Of a stretch of DNA of 64,000 nt, positions 43,295 to 51,991 are shown in pieces. Below the pieces are notes generated by a model, which was not told where the DNA came from, did no database searches, and saw only the letters and a program-made list of their open reading frames with translations. How positions within the stretch are numbered: position 1 is the first letter of the stretch; each line of letters opens with the position of its first letter. The translations under genes were made by a program, and so were the position numbers. Origin of the DNA: Burkholderia sp. SRS-46 (GTDB lineage Bacteria; Pseudomonadota; Gammaproteobacteria; Burkholderiales; Burkholderiaceae); contig NZ_PTXL01000007.1 of assembly GCF_004343775.1 (NCBI RefSeq), positions 598,814 to 662,813 of the forward strand. Reading direction: 5' to 3'.

Positions 43295-45082
43295 ATGCCT
43301 CGCAATACCTCCCTCGCCGACCTCATCACGCTCGCGGAAATCCGCGCGCTGGCCGACCCGAAATCCTTCGAGCGCGGCAAGGCCTATTACCACGACGGCA
43401 CCGTCTCGCGGCTGACCGGGCACGACGGCGCGGTGTCGGCGACCGTGCGCGGCACGTATCGCTATCACGTCGAACTTGCGGTGGGCGACGACGGCGCACT
43501 GGATTACGCGTGCAATTGCCCGGTGGGCGAAGACGGCGCGTTCTGCAAGCATGCGGTGGCCGTCGCGTTGTCATGGCTCGAAAACAGCGGCGAGGACGTC
43601 TGTCACGATGAAGCGCCCGAGCCGGCGCGGCCGCGGCGCAAGCGCAAGACCTACGCGGAGCTGATTCAGGCATACCTGGCGGCGCTCGACGAGGACGCGT
43701 TGCGGCACTGGTTGCTCGACGCGGCCGAGCGCGACCGGACCTTGCGCGACAGGCTGCTGTTCGAGGCGCGCGCCGCGAATGCCGACGACGTTTCGAGCCT
43801 GAAGGCCGCCGTGCGCCAGTTGGCGCGCGTCGCGCGGCCGCTTGGCTGGGACGAGGCGCACGTCTACGGAGAGAACCTGTTCGAGCTGGCCGATATGCTG
43901 CGCCGGCAGCTGGCGGGCCCGCATGCGGCGCAGGTCGTCGAGCTGACCGAACTCGCGATCGCGGACGCGGAAGCGAGCCTCGAGCAGATCGACGACTCGG
44001 ACGGCAGCGTGGCGCCCGGCATCCGCGAGCTGGCCGACCTGCATCTCGACGCGTGCCGCCGGACGCAGCCGGATCCGGTGAAGCTCGCCGAACGCCTGTT
44101 CCGCCTGCAGGCCGATGGGAGGTGGGATACCTTCTACGACGTGTTGCCGGCCTACATGGAGCCGCTTGGCGAGGCGGGGCTGCGACGGTATCGCGAGCGG
44201 GTCGAGCAAGGCTGGGCCGCGCTGCCGCCGCTGCCGGCGGGGCGGGACGATCGGCGCTCGTACGATTCGGCGCGCCTGAATCTCGAGCATGCGATGGAAT
44301 CGCTGGCGAAGCACGATGGCGATATCGACGCGCTGATCGGTATCTGGTCGAAGGATCTGTCGGCTTCGTACCGGTTTGCCCAGATTGCCGAATTGTGCGC
44401 CGAGCATGGCCGCTTCGACGAAGGGTTGAGATGGGCCGAGCGCGGGATGCACGAAGCGGACGATCGGCATGATTCGCGTTTGCTGGGCTTCTGCATCGGC
44501 GAATATCTGCGTCGACGCGAATTCGATCGGGCTGACGCGCTCGCATGGCAGCGCTTCGAGGGCCATCCGACAGCGGGCGAATTCTCCGCGTTGATGAAGG
44601 TCGCGAAGGTGACGAAGCGAAGCGACGCCGTGCGGGAACGCGCGATTTCGCATCTGCTGTCTCTGGCGCAACAGCAGGAAGCGCCGCACCGGACTGCCAA
44701 CGCGGCCCGGCGAAGCTGGCAGCCGTCGCCGCGCACCGAACTCGTGAAGTTGCTGCTCGCGGAAACGGACGACGCAGCGGCTTGGGACGCGTTCTGCGGC
44801 GGGCCGGTCAACGCCGACGTGTGGCCGACGATGGCGGCTGCGCGCGCGAACACGCACCCCGACGAGGCGATCGCGCTGTATCACCGGCTGTTGCCGATCG
44901 CGCTCGAACGCGGGGCCGGCAGCGCGCGCTACGACGAGGCGTTCGGCGTCGTCCGGGCGATCGGCGCGCTGCGGACCACGCATCGTCAGAAGGCCGCGTT
45001 CGACGTGGAGCTCGAGGCGATCCGGAAGACGTATCGCGCGAAGCGCAACTTCATCAAGCTGCTTGCGGCGCTCGATACATGA
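43295..45082 (+). CDS. SWIM zinc-finger protein, DUF6880-like
   Basis: This 595-residue cytoplasmic protein carries a SWIM zinc finger at residues 73-86: C73-x-C75, then C84-x-H86 in YACNCPVGEDGAFCKHAVAVAL. SWIM fingers bind DNA or partner proteins. The rest (about 110-595) is helical and repeat-like, with tryptophan- and leucine-rich helices, resembling the DUF6880-type architecture. I know of no enzymatic role. GC content is visibly lower than its neighbours (many GAT/GAA codons) which hints at acquisition. A small DUF6429 gene follows after 43 bases. Confidence 0.83.
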   Translation: MPRNTSLADLITLAEIRALADPKSFERGKAYYHDGTVSRLTGHDGAVSATVRGTYRYHVELAVGDDGALDYACNCPVGEDGAFCKHAVAVALSWLENSGEDVCHDEAPEPARPRRKRKTYAELIQAYLAALDEDALRHWLLDAAERDRTLRDRLLFEARAANADDVSSLKAAVRQLARVARPLGWDEAHVYGENLFELADMLRRQLAGPHAAQVVELTELAIADAEASLEQIDDSDGSVAPGIRELADLHLDACRRTQPDPVKLAERLFRLQADGRWDTFYDVLPAYMEPLGEAGLRRYRERVEQGWAALPPLPAGRDDRRSYDSARLNLEHAMESLAKHDGDIDALIGIWSKDLSASYRFAQIAELCAEHGRFDEGLRWAERGMHEADDRHDSRLLGFCIGEYLRRREFDRADALAWQRFEGHPTAGEFSALMKVAKVTKRSDAVRERAISHLLSLAQQQEAPHRTANAARRSWQPSPRTELVKLLLAETDDAAAWDAFCGGPVNADVWPTMAAARANTHPDEAIALYHRLLPIALERGAGSARYDEAFGVVRAIGALRTTHRQKAAFDVELEAIRKTYRAKRNFIKLLAALDT

Positions 45083-45125
45083 GACCGGCGAGCGGATTCA
45101 TTGAAGGATGGGGAGGGAACGCGGC

Positions 45126-45374
45126 ATGAATATCGACACCGACGCCATCGATGACGCGGTCCTTGCGCTGCTCCAGCTGACCTTGCACGACCACAACCGT
45201 GCGTGGAAGGGCTTCGATTGGGATGTGCTGAATCGCCTGCACGCGCGTGGCCTGATCGGTGACCCCGTCAACAAGGCGAAATCCGTTGCGCTGACTGATG
45301 AAGGGCTGCGCGAGTCCGAGCGCTTGTTCGAGCGCCTTTTCACGATCTCCGACGGCGCGGCGTCAGCGCGATGA
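45126..45374 (+). CDS. DUF6429 family small protein
   Basis: This 82-residue protein matches the DUF6429 pattern: MNIDTDAIDDAVLALLQLTL, HDHNRAWKGFDWDVLNRLHA, then KAKSVALTDEGLRESERLFE. The C-terminal half resembles a winged helix without clear catalytic residues. It follows the SWIM gene after 43 bases with a GGGAGGGAAC ribosome-binding region, and probably shares its transcript. The function is unknown. It converges with the ABC-F gene. Confidence 0.82.
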   Translation: MNIDTDAIDDAVLALLQLTLHDHNRAWKGFDWDVLNRLHARGLIGDPVNKAKSVALTDEGLRESERLFERLFTISDGAASAR

Positions 45375-45438
45375 CGTGCGGCTTGCGCGAAGCGTCGCGT
45401 CGTTCCGCTCCCCGCGCTGACCGATCGGTTTCCCTTCG

Positions 45439-47079
45439 TCACGCGACGGGCTCGTAGCGCCATCCTTCGCGATGCCACTGCATCATGTGCGTCGGTTCGA
45501 GCGCCGCGAGAAACGCGGCGTCGTGCGACGCGACGACGAGTGCGCCGGGGAAGCCGGCCAGCGCCGCTTCGACCGCCCGCACCGATTCGAGATCGAGGTG
45601 ATTGGTCGGCTCGTCGAGTAGCAGCAGTTGCGCCGGCGTGCCGCGCCACAACGCGCACGCGAGTGCAGCCTTCAGCCGTTCGCCGCCGCTGAGGTGCGCG
45701 ACCGGCTGCGTCGCGCGTGCCGCATCGAGTTGCAGCAGCGCGAGGCGGCTGCGCAGGTCGCCTTCGGCCAGCGGCGTATCGAGCAGCCCGAGCTGCTCGA
45801 CGATCGAGCGCTCGGGATCGAGCAGCGCGAGCCGCTGATCGAGATAAGCGGCGCTTACGTGCGTCGTGCATTCGCCGGCGCGCGGTGAAAGTTCGCCCGC
45901 GAGCATCCGCAGCAACGTCGATTTTCCGCAGCCGTTCGGGCCGGTGAGCGCGATGCGCACGGGCCCGCTCGCCGCCCACGTGATCGCGCCCGCATCGCCC
46001 GCCACGCGCCACGGCAATTGCGCGCGCTCGAGCGTGAAGAGCTGGCGCCGCGCGCTGACCTCGGTGCCCGGCAGCGACACGAGCACGGGCGCGTCGGCGT
46101 CGACGCGCGCAGCCGCCTGCTGCACGCGTTCGTCGAGCGTCGCCTTGGTGTCGTGCTGATGGCGCCGGACGTGCCCCATGACGTTGCGGGCGGCACCCTT
46201 GCGGCTCTCGCGCGCCATCGACGACAGATTGGCCGTCTTCGCATAGCGCAGCGAGCCGGCCGCATGCCGCTGGATCGTGTCGTGTTCCTGTTCGAGCCGG
46301 CGCCTGACGCGTCCGCGCTCGGTGCGCGCATGCTCGAGCGCGGCCTGCGCGGCATCCTGTTCCGCGTCGCGCTGCGCGCGGTAGAGCGCGTAGTTGCCGC
46401 CGTAAGAGCGCACGCCTTGCGGCGACAGCTCGACGATCCGCTGCATGTCGGCGAGCAGCGCACGGTCGTGGCTGACGACGACGAGGCCGCCGCGCCAGCC
46501 GTCGAGCGCCGTGCGCAGCCACGCGCGGCCCGGCGCGTCGAGATGGTTGGTCGGCTCGTCGAGCACGAGCAGGCCGGCGCCCGACAGCAGCGCGCCGATC
46601 AGCGCAACGCGCGCGAGCTGGCCGCCGCTCAGCGACTGCGCCGGCGTCGCGGGCTGCACACCGTGCAGGCCGGCCGCATCGAACTCGGCGCGCAGGCGAT
46701 CGGCGAGGTCCCAGCGCTCGCCGATCAGGTCGAAATCAACGGGCTCGGCGCTGCCGCTCGCGAGCCGCGCGAGCGCCGCAAGGGGCGCGTGCAGCCCGGC
46801 GGCTTGCGCGACGGTGCGCGAATCGGGCGACGCGTCGATGCGCTGTTGCGCGACATAGGCGACCGGCACGTGGCGGTCGATCGTGCCGGTGCTGGGCATG
46901 CGTTGCCCTGCGATCAGCTGCGCGAGCATGCTCTTGCCGATGCCGTTGCGGCCGACGATGCCGGTCGGCGTGCGATCGAGCGTGAGGTCGAGCGAATCGA
47001 ACAGCGTGACGCCGTTGTCGAAGCGGAATGAAACGTGATGAAGCGCGACGAGCGCCGCGTTGGACGTGATCTGAGCCAT
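45439..47079 (-). CDS. ABC-F family ATPase
   Basis: This 546-residue soluble protein has two ABC domains and no membrane segment. Walker A sites are GIVGRNGIGKS (43-50) and ALTGPNGCGKST. Signatures are QSLSGGQLARVAL and AHLSGGERLKAAL; Walker B/H-loop segments are LLVLDEPTNHLD and LLLLDEPTNHLD. The linker of about 80 residues between the halves is rich in Arg, Glu and Gln, as in ribosome-associated ABC-F factors. Ribosome protection or translation control is likely; antibiotic resistance is possible but not shown. Confidence 0.92.
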   Translation of the reverse strand: MAQITSNAALVALHHVSFRFDNGVTLFDSLDLTLDRTPTGIVGRNGIGKSMLAQLIAGQRMPSTGTIDRHVPVAYVAQQRIDASPDSRTVAQAAGLHAPLAALARLASGSAEPVDFDLIGERWDLADRLRAEFDAAGLHGVQPATPAQSLSGGQLARVALIGALLSGAGLLVLDEPTNHLDAPGRAWLRTALDGWRGGLVVVSHDRALLADMQRIVELSPQGVRSYGGNYALYRAQRDAEQDAAQAALEHARTERGRVRRRLEQEHDTIQRHAAGSLRYAKTANLSSMARESRKGAARNVMGHVRRHQHDTKATLDERVQQAAARVDADAPVLVSLPGTEVSARRQLFTLERAQLPWRVAGDAGAITWAASGPVRIALTGPNGCGKSTLLRMLAGELSPRAGECTTHVSAAYLDQRLALLDPERSIVEQLGLLDTPLAEGDLRSRLALLQLDAARATQPVAHLSGGERLKAALACALWRGTPAQLLLLDEPTNHLDLESVRAVEAALAGFPGALVVASHDAAFLAALEPTHMMQWHREGWRYEPVA

Positions 47080-47277
47080 AAGCTCCTCCGAAAATGCGTG
47101 AAGACCTTCGCGCGGCGTGCGTGACGCGGCGGCGAAAACATTTTGGGAAGGCTTAGTTGTTCACTTTGGCTGGAGTCCGGCGAGAGAAAAGACAGGCGGA
47201 GTGTAGCAAGCGGGGCGCGCGGCTCGCAAGCGGCGGGCCGTCACACCCGTCGCTTGCGCGCCACGGCAACGGCGGGG

Positions 47278-48864
47278 TTACTGCACCGACACCATCGCGA
47301 AGTTCTGCCGTCCGAACGGACTCACGCGATAACCGCTCACGTTCGCGCGCGTGAGCGCCGCCGCGGTCGGATAGCCGAGCGGAATCCACAGCGCCTGGTC
47401 GTGGATCAGCTTCTGCGCGGCTTCGTACAGCTTGGTGCGCTTCGCCTGGTCGGCGGTTTCCTTGCCGTCGGCGATCAGCTTGTCGAGCTGCGGGTCGCAG
47501 TAGCGCGCGAAGTTGATGCCGGACTTCACCGCGTTGCAGCTGAACTGCGGCGTCAGGTAGTTGTCCGGGTCGCCGTTGTCGCCGGCCCAGCCCATGAACA
47601 GCAGGTCATGCTGGCCGAGCTTCGCCTGCTTGATCAGCTCGCCCCATTCGATCACCTTCACCTCGGCCTTCACGCCGATCTTCGCGAGGTCGGCCTGCAG
47701 CAGCTCCGCGCCGGCCTTCGGGTTCGGGTTCAGCACGCTGCCGGTCGGCCGCACCCAGATCGTCGTCGAGAAGCCGTTCGGGAAGCCCGCCGCGGCGAGC
47801 AGCTGCTTCGCCTTCGCCGGATCGTACGCATACGGCGCGACGTCCTTCGCGTAGCTCCACGTGTTCGGCGGATAAGGGTTGTTCGCGGGCGTCGCGGTGT
47901 TGTCGAACACGACCTTCAGGTAGCTTGCGCGATCGAACGCGAGGTTCAGCGCCTGGCGCACCTTGTCGTTGTCGAGCGGCTTCTTCTGCGTGTTCAGCGC
48001 GACGAACGCGGTCATGAACGCGGGCGTCTGCACGATCTTCAGCGCGCTTTCGCCCTTCGCGGCGAGCACGTCCTGCGGCTTCGGCGACAGCGCGATCTGG
48101 CATTCGCCCGCCTTCACCTTCTGCAGGCGCACCGACGGGTCGGGCGTGATCGCGTAGATCAGCCGGTCGACCTTCGGCTTCGCGCCCCAGTAGGTCGGGT
48201 TCACGTCGTAGCGGATCAGCGCGTCCTTCGTGTAGCTCTTCAGCACGAACGGGCCGGTGCCCACAGGCTTCGCGTTCAGGTCCGCCTGCTTGCCGGCCTT
48301 GAGCAGCTGGTCCGCGTACTCGGCCGAGTAGATCGACGCGAAGCCCATCGTCAGGATCGGCACGAAGGTCGCGTTCGGCTCGTTCAGCACGAACTTCACG
48401 GTGCCGTCGTCGACCTTCGACACCGCCTTCACGAGCTTGATCAGGCCCATCGATTGCGCATGCGGGAAGCCGCTCGCGCCGGCGACCTTGTGCCACGGAT
48501 TGGCGTCGTCGAGCATCCGGCTGAACGTGAACACGACGTCGTCCGCGTTGAGCGGGCGGGTCGGCTTGAAATAGTCGGTGGTCTGGAACGCGACGTCCGG
48601 GCGCAGATGGAACGTATAGGTGAGGCCGTCGGGGCTCGCTTCCCATTTGTCCGCGAGCGCGGGCGCGACCTTCTTCGCGGCTTCGTCGTACGACACCAGC
48701 GTGTTGAAGATCACGTCGGCCGACGCGTTGGTCGTGACGAGCGAGTTGTACTGCACGACGTCGAAACCGTCCGGGCTCGATTCCGTGCAGACGGTGAGCG
48801 GCTTGGCGGCGACGAGGACGGGAGCGGCGGCCAGTGCGACCGCGGCGAACAGCTTGACGTGCAT
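47278..48864 (-). CDS. peptide ABC transporter substrate-binding protein (DppA/OppA family)
   Basis: This 528-residue periplasmic protein has a signal peptide (MHVKLFAAVALAAAPVLVAA). The SBP_bac_5 fold follows: LTVCTESSPDGFDVVQYNSL, KWEASPDGLTYTFHLRPDVA, and NPKAGAELLQADLAKIGVKA. The likely ligand is a di- or oligopeptide. No permease genes adjoin it, unlike in most opp/dpp operons. The ATG at 48864 is chosen because the signal peptide follows directly. Confidence 0.92.
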   Translation of the reverse strand: MHVKLFAAVALAAAPVLVAAKPLTVCTESSPDGFDVVQYNSLVTTNASADVIFNTLVSYDEAAKKVAPALADKWEASPDGLTYTFHLRPDVAFQTTDYFKPTRPLNADDVVFTFSRMLDDANPWHKVAGASGFPHAQSMGLIKLVKAVSKVDDGTVKFVLNEPNATFVPILTMGFASIYSAEYADQLLKAGKQADLNAKPVGTGPFVLKSYTKDALIRYDVNPTYWGAKPKVDRLIYAITPDPSVRLQKVKAGECQIALSPKPQDVLAAKGESALKIVQTPAFMTAFVALNTQKKPLDNDKVRQALNLAFDRASYLKVVFDNTATPANNPYPPNTWSYAKDVAPYAYDPAKAKQLLAAAGFPNGFSTTIWVRPTGSVLNPNPKAGAELLQADLAKIGVKAEVKVIEWGELIKQAKLGQHDLLFMGWAGDNGDPDNYLTPQFSCNAVKSGINFARYCDPQLDKLIADGKETADQAKRTKLYEAAQKLIHDQALWIPLGYPTAAALTRANVSGYRVSPFGRQNFAMVSVQ

Positions 48865-49159
48865 AGGTTCTCCCACGTGGCGTGTGTTTTTGGCTGGATG
48901 TCGGAATGCGTATGCGCCGCCCGGAGGCGGTGCGGCCGGCGGATAGCATACCGTCAAAGCGCGCGCCGCGTGAAAAAAGGCGCCGGAACACGGCAAGTTG
49001 AGCGAAAAACGGCTGCGATGACGACGGAACGGCCGTTTGCGCGCCGCCTGGCGGGCGGGTGGGGCAGGAAGCGGGAGAGGATTGCGCGGCGGCGGGCGGG
49101 GCGCGCAGGCGCGCGGCCGCGGCGATCGAAAGCGGCCCGGCGGGGGCCGGGCCGCGTGC

Positions 49160-49933
49160 TCAGTGCGCGCTCGCCTTCGGCTTGCGCGGCGCCTTTTCGA
49201 ACAGGCGGTCGTAGAGCCAGCGCGGCATCACGTGCAGCACCTTCGCGACGACGCCCATCTGCCACGGAATCACGCGGAACGCGCGCTGCTGCGCGATCGT
49301 TTCGGCCGCGCGCGCGGCGAAGCGGTCGGCGTCCATCAGGAACGGCATCCGGTATGGATTGTGCGCGGTCATCGGCGTGCGGATGTAGCCGGGCGCGATC
49401 GTCACGACGCCGATGCCCGCCGGGCGCAGCTCGACGCGCAGCGATTCGAGATACTTGATCGCGGCCGACTTCGATGCGCTGTACGCACCGGAGCCGGGCA
49501 GGCCGCGCACGCCGGCGACGCTCGCGACGCCGACCAGCGTGCCGCGCCGCGCGGCCGTCATCGGGCCGACGAACGGCTCGAAGGTCGCGACCATGCCGAA
49601 ATAGTTGATGTCCATCACGTTGCGGAACGTGTCGAGGTCGCCCTGGCCCGTCACCGCGCCCTGGCTGATGCCCGCGTTCGCGATGACGACGTCCGGGCAG
49701 CCGTGCGCGGCGACGAACGCCGCGGCGGCCGCCGCGAGCGAATCGGCCTCGCGCACGTCGGCGGAATAGACGGTGATGGACAGCGCGGGGAAGCGTCGCG
49801 CGAACGCATCGAGCAGCTCGGTGCGCCGCGCGACGAGCGCGAGCGTCGCGCCCTGGCGGGCGTATTCCTCGGCCAGCGCGAGGCCGAGGCCGCTCGACGC
49901 GCCGGTGATGAAGACCTTCAGCGGAGTAGTCAT
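49160..49933 (-). CDS. short-chain dehydrogenase/reductase
   Basis: This 257-residue SDR has the cofactor motif ITGASSGLGLALAEEYARQG, NAG in VIANAGISQG, catalytic serine in GVASVAGVRGL and Y-x3-K in AYSASKSAAIKYLE. The C-terminal 40 residues (MPRWLYDRLFEKAPRKPKAS) are like those of membrane-linked SDRs. The ATG at 49933 is right beside the MITE-like element, which therefore supplies the ribosome-binding region; an alternative frame starts inside it. The gene probably once followed dsbA in an argS-SPOR-dsbA-SDR operon. Confidence 0.86.
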   Translation of the reverse strand: MTTPLKVFITGASSGLGLALAEEYARQGATLALVARRTELLDAFARRFPALSITVYSADVREADSLAAAAAAFVAAHGCPDVVIANAGISQGAVTGQGDLDTFRNVMDINYFGMVATFEPFVGPMTAARRGTLVGVASVAGVRGLPGSGAYSASKSAAIKYLESLRVELRPAGIGVVTIAPGYIRTPMTAHNPYRMPFLMDADRFAARAAETIAQQRAFRVIPWQMGVVAKVLHVMPRWLYDRLFEKAPRKPKASAH

Positions 49934-49937
49934 GCTA

Positions 49938-50224
49938 GGGCCTGTTCCCGCTAATAACGGGCTTGCGCTGGCCGCCGGAAGGGCCGAGCGCGAGGATTGC
50001 GACGAAGCGAATACTCGACGTATTCGCAAGGAGCATGACGCGGCGATCGGCCCTTCCGGCGGCCAGCCCCGCGAATGAATTTTGAAAATCAGGGGAACGT
50101 GCCTTGCCGGCCGTATTGCGGCGTCGCGCGTCGCTTGTTTGGCTCGGCCAAACGGCGCTCCCCACTCCTTGCACTACGACCGGCAAGGCACGTTCGCAAG
50201 CCCGCTATTAGCGGGAACAGGCCC
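49938..50224. mobile_element. MITE-like non-coding element with nested palindromes
   Basis: Terminal inverted repeats of 30 bases, starting GGGCCTGTTCCCGCTAATA (49938-49967 and 50195-50224), match with one mismatch. Two hairpin arms lie inside. The left has 21 perfect pairs (49967-49987 with 50047-50067), with GCGAATAC/GTATTCGC at 50007-50014 and 50020-50027. The right has 20 of 21 pairs (50095-50115 with 50175-50195), with GTTTGGC/GCCAAAC at 50137-50143 and 50147-50153. Both ends are flanked by TA, a probable target duplication. The element could fold as a cloverleaf. It has no gene for movement, so it would depend on an outside transposase. Confidence 0.87.
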
Positions 50225-50240
50225 TAAGCCGGGACGGGGA

Positions 50241-50879
50241 TCAGAGCTTCTTGTCCTGAACCTGCTTCACCAGGTAGTCGAGCACCTGCGCGGTGCCCGG
50301 GAGGCTGTTCGTGTACGCCGGGCCCGTCTTGTACTTGCCCTGCACCACGATCGTCGGCACGCCGTCGATGTTGTAGCTCTTCAGCAGCTCGGCCGACTGC
50401 TTCACCTGGCCCTGCACGCTGAACGAGTTGTACGCGTCCATGAACTGCTTCTTGTCGACGCCCTGCGACGCGAGGAAGTCGGCCTGCGCCTGCGGCGTCA
50501 GCAGGTAGTTCTTCTGCTTGTGGATCGCATTGAAGATCGCCGGCGTGACCTTCTCGGAGATGCCGAGCGCGGACACCGCGTAGAACAGCTTCGAGTGCGG
50601 GACGAAATCGTCGCGGAACGCGACCGGGATGCGCTTGAACTCGATCTTGTCGCCCTGCTTCTTCACCCAGGCCTCGACCGTCGGCTCGAACTCGTAGCAG
50701 TGCGGGCAGCCGTACCAGAAGAACTCGATCACCTCGACCTTGCCGGCCGGCGCGGACACCGGCTGCGGCGACTTCATCACCTCGTAATCCTTGCCGGCGA
50801 CCGGCGCACCGGGTGCGGCGTGCGCGAAACCGGCCACGAGGCCGAGGGACAGGAGAAGCGTGCTTAGCAGTTTTTTCAT
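50241..50879 (-). CDS. dsbA: thiol:disulfide interchange protein DsbA
   Basis: This 212-residue periplasmic oxidase forms disulfides in exported proteins. The signal peptide is MKKLLSTLLLSLGLVAGFAH, cleaved after AHA. The active site C58-P-H-C61 is in EFFWYGCPHCYEFEP, and the cis-proline is in IDGVPTIVVQG. It lies 66 bases downstream of the SPOR gene on the same strand, and the MITE-like element follows its stop. It would be reoxidised by DsbB encoded elsewhere. Confidence 0.96.
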   Translation of the reverse strand: MKKLLSTLLLSLGLVAGFAHAAPGAPVAGKDYEVMKSPQPVSAPAGKVEVIEFFWYGCPHCYEFEPTVEAWVKKQGDKIEFKRIPVAFRDDFVPHSKLFYAVSALGISEKVTPAIFNAIHKQKNYLLTPQAQADFLASQGVDKKQFMDAYNSFSVQGQVKQSAELLKSYNIDGVPTIVVQGKYKTGPAYTNSLPGTAQVLDYLVKQVQDKKL

Positions 50880-50945
50880 GTTGTGAACGTCGAATCAGTT
50901 GCTCGGGTAGCGAAACGGGGCGGCGTGCACGCCGCCCGGCCGGTC

Positions 50946-51896
50946 TTACTGCTTGGTGAAGCGAATCACCGCCGTATCGACTCCTGCATCGGACAGGCGC
51001 TGGCGTGCCGAGTTCATATCCTCGAATTTCGAGAACGGACCGACGCGCACGCGGAAATACGTGACGCCGCTGACGTCGCGCTTCGACACCTTCGATTCGA
51101 AGCCCTGGAAGCCCAGGCGCGCGCGCTGCTGCTCGGCGTCGTTTTCCGTCTTGTACGCGCCGACCTGCAGGAAGTAGCCGGTGTTCGCGTCGTTCCCGGC
51201 CGGCGGCTTCGCGGCGGAGCCGTTGTTCGCGGTGGCGGCGGCCGACGAGGTCGCCTTCGGCGAATTCGCGGCCATTTGCTGCTGCTGCGCCTTCTGGGCC
51301 GCTTGTGCCTGCTGCGCCTGCTTCTGCGCGGCGAAGCGGCCGAGCTCGTCTTCACCCGCGGTGGCGGGCTGCTGCTGCTTCTTCGGCGGCGGGGTCACGT
51401 CGGCGGGCTTCGGTGCGACGGCGACGCCGTTGTTCGACGCACCGTTCGACGCATGCGAACCCGTCGAGCCGTTCGACCCATTCGTCCCGTTCGATGCATT
51501 CGCGCCGGTCGACCCGCTCGACCCGTTCGCGCCATTCGACCCGTTGGCCGACGGCGGCACCTCGACGATCTGCGGCTCGGGCAGCAGGCCGCCCTGGGTC
51601 TGGTTCGCGGCCTGGCCGGGCGCGGTGTTCGGCGGCGCCGGCTGTGCGGCCTGCGGCACCGGCTGGCCGGGCGTCTTGCCTTGCAGCGCGCGGTTCGGAT
51701 CGAACTGCTGCGGCTGGCTCGCGCCGGTGTCGGCCGGCGGCGGCGCGACCTTCGACACGAACGGCGACGGCGAACGCGTGATGTAGAGCGCCACCACCAC
51801 GGCGATCGCGAGGCCGACGATCAGGCCCAGCACGATTCCAAGAAATGTCCCTCCGGCTTGTTTCGATTGTTTCGAAGTGCGGCGTGGTTGTGCCAT
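50946..51896 (-). CDS. SPOR-domain membrane protein
   Basis: This 316-residue protein has one transmembrane helix near the N-terminus (GTFLGIVLGLIVGLAIAVVV, about 16-38), a long low-complexity region, and a C-terminal SPOR domain (about 235-316, YFLQVGAYKTENDAEQQRAR). SPOR binds denuded peptidoglycan glycan at the division site. The linker has a run of Asn-Gly-Ser/Thr/Ala repeats (about 120-165) and is rich in Ala, Gln and Pro. Start at 51896 places the basic cytoplasmic tail before the helix. It sits between argS and dsbA, the order common in related genomes. Confidence 0.87.
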   Translation of the reverse strand: MAQPRRTSKQSKQAGGTFLGIVLGLIVGLAIAVVVALYITRSPSPFVSKVAPPPADTGASQPQQFDPNRALQGKTPGQPVPQAAQPAPPNTAPGQAANQTQGGLLPEPQIVEVPPSANGSNGANGSSGSTGANASNGTNGSNGSTGSHASNGASNNGVAVAPKPADVTPPPKKQQQPATAGEDELGRFAAQKQAQQAQAAQKAQQQQMAANSPKATSSAAATANNGSAAKPPAGNDANTGYFLQVGAYKTENDAEQQRARLGFQGFESKVSKRDVSGVTYFRVRVGPFSKFEDMNSARQRLSDAGVDTAVIRFTKQ

Positions 51897-51991
51897 TGCT
51901 TGAGTTACCTGCAAAAAGAATCGTGAAAAGGCCGCGGCGGGCACCCGACGGCGGGCGCGGCCGCGGCCTGTTTGCCCCGCTCGGGCGGGGC

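Noticed and set aside
46914..47141. Leader reading frame ahead of the ABC-F gene, as in inducible antibiotic resistance
   Set aside because: The frame runs on into the ABC-F gene in another register without a stop, and no paired stems were seen.
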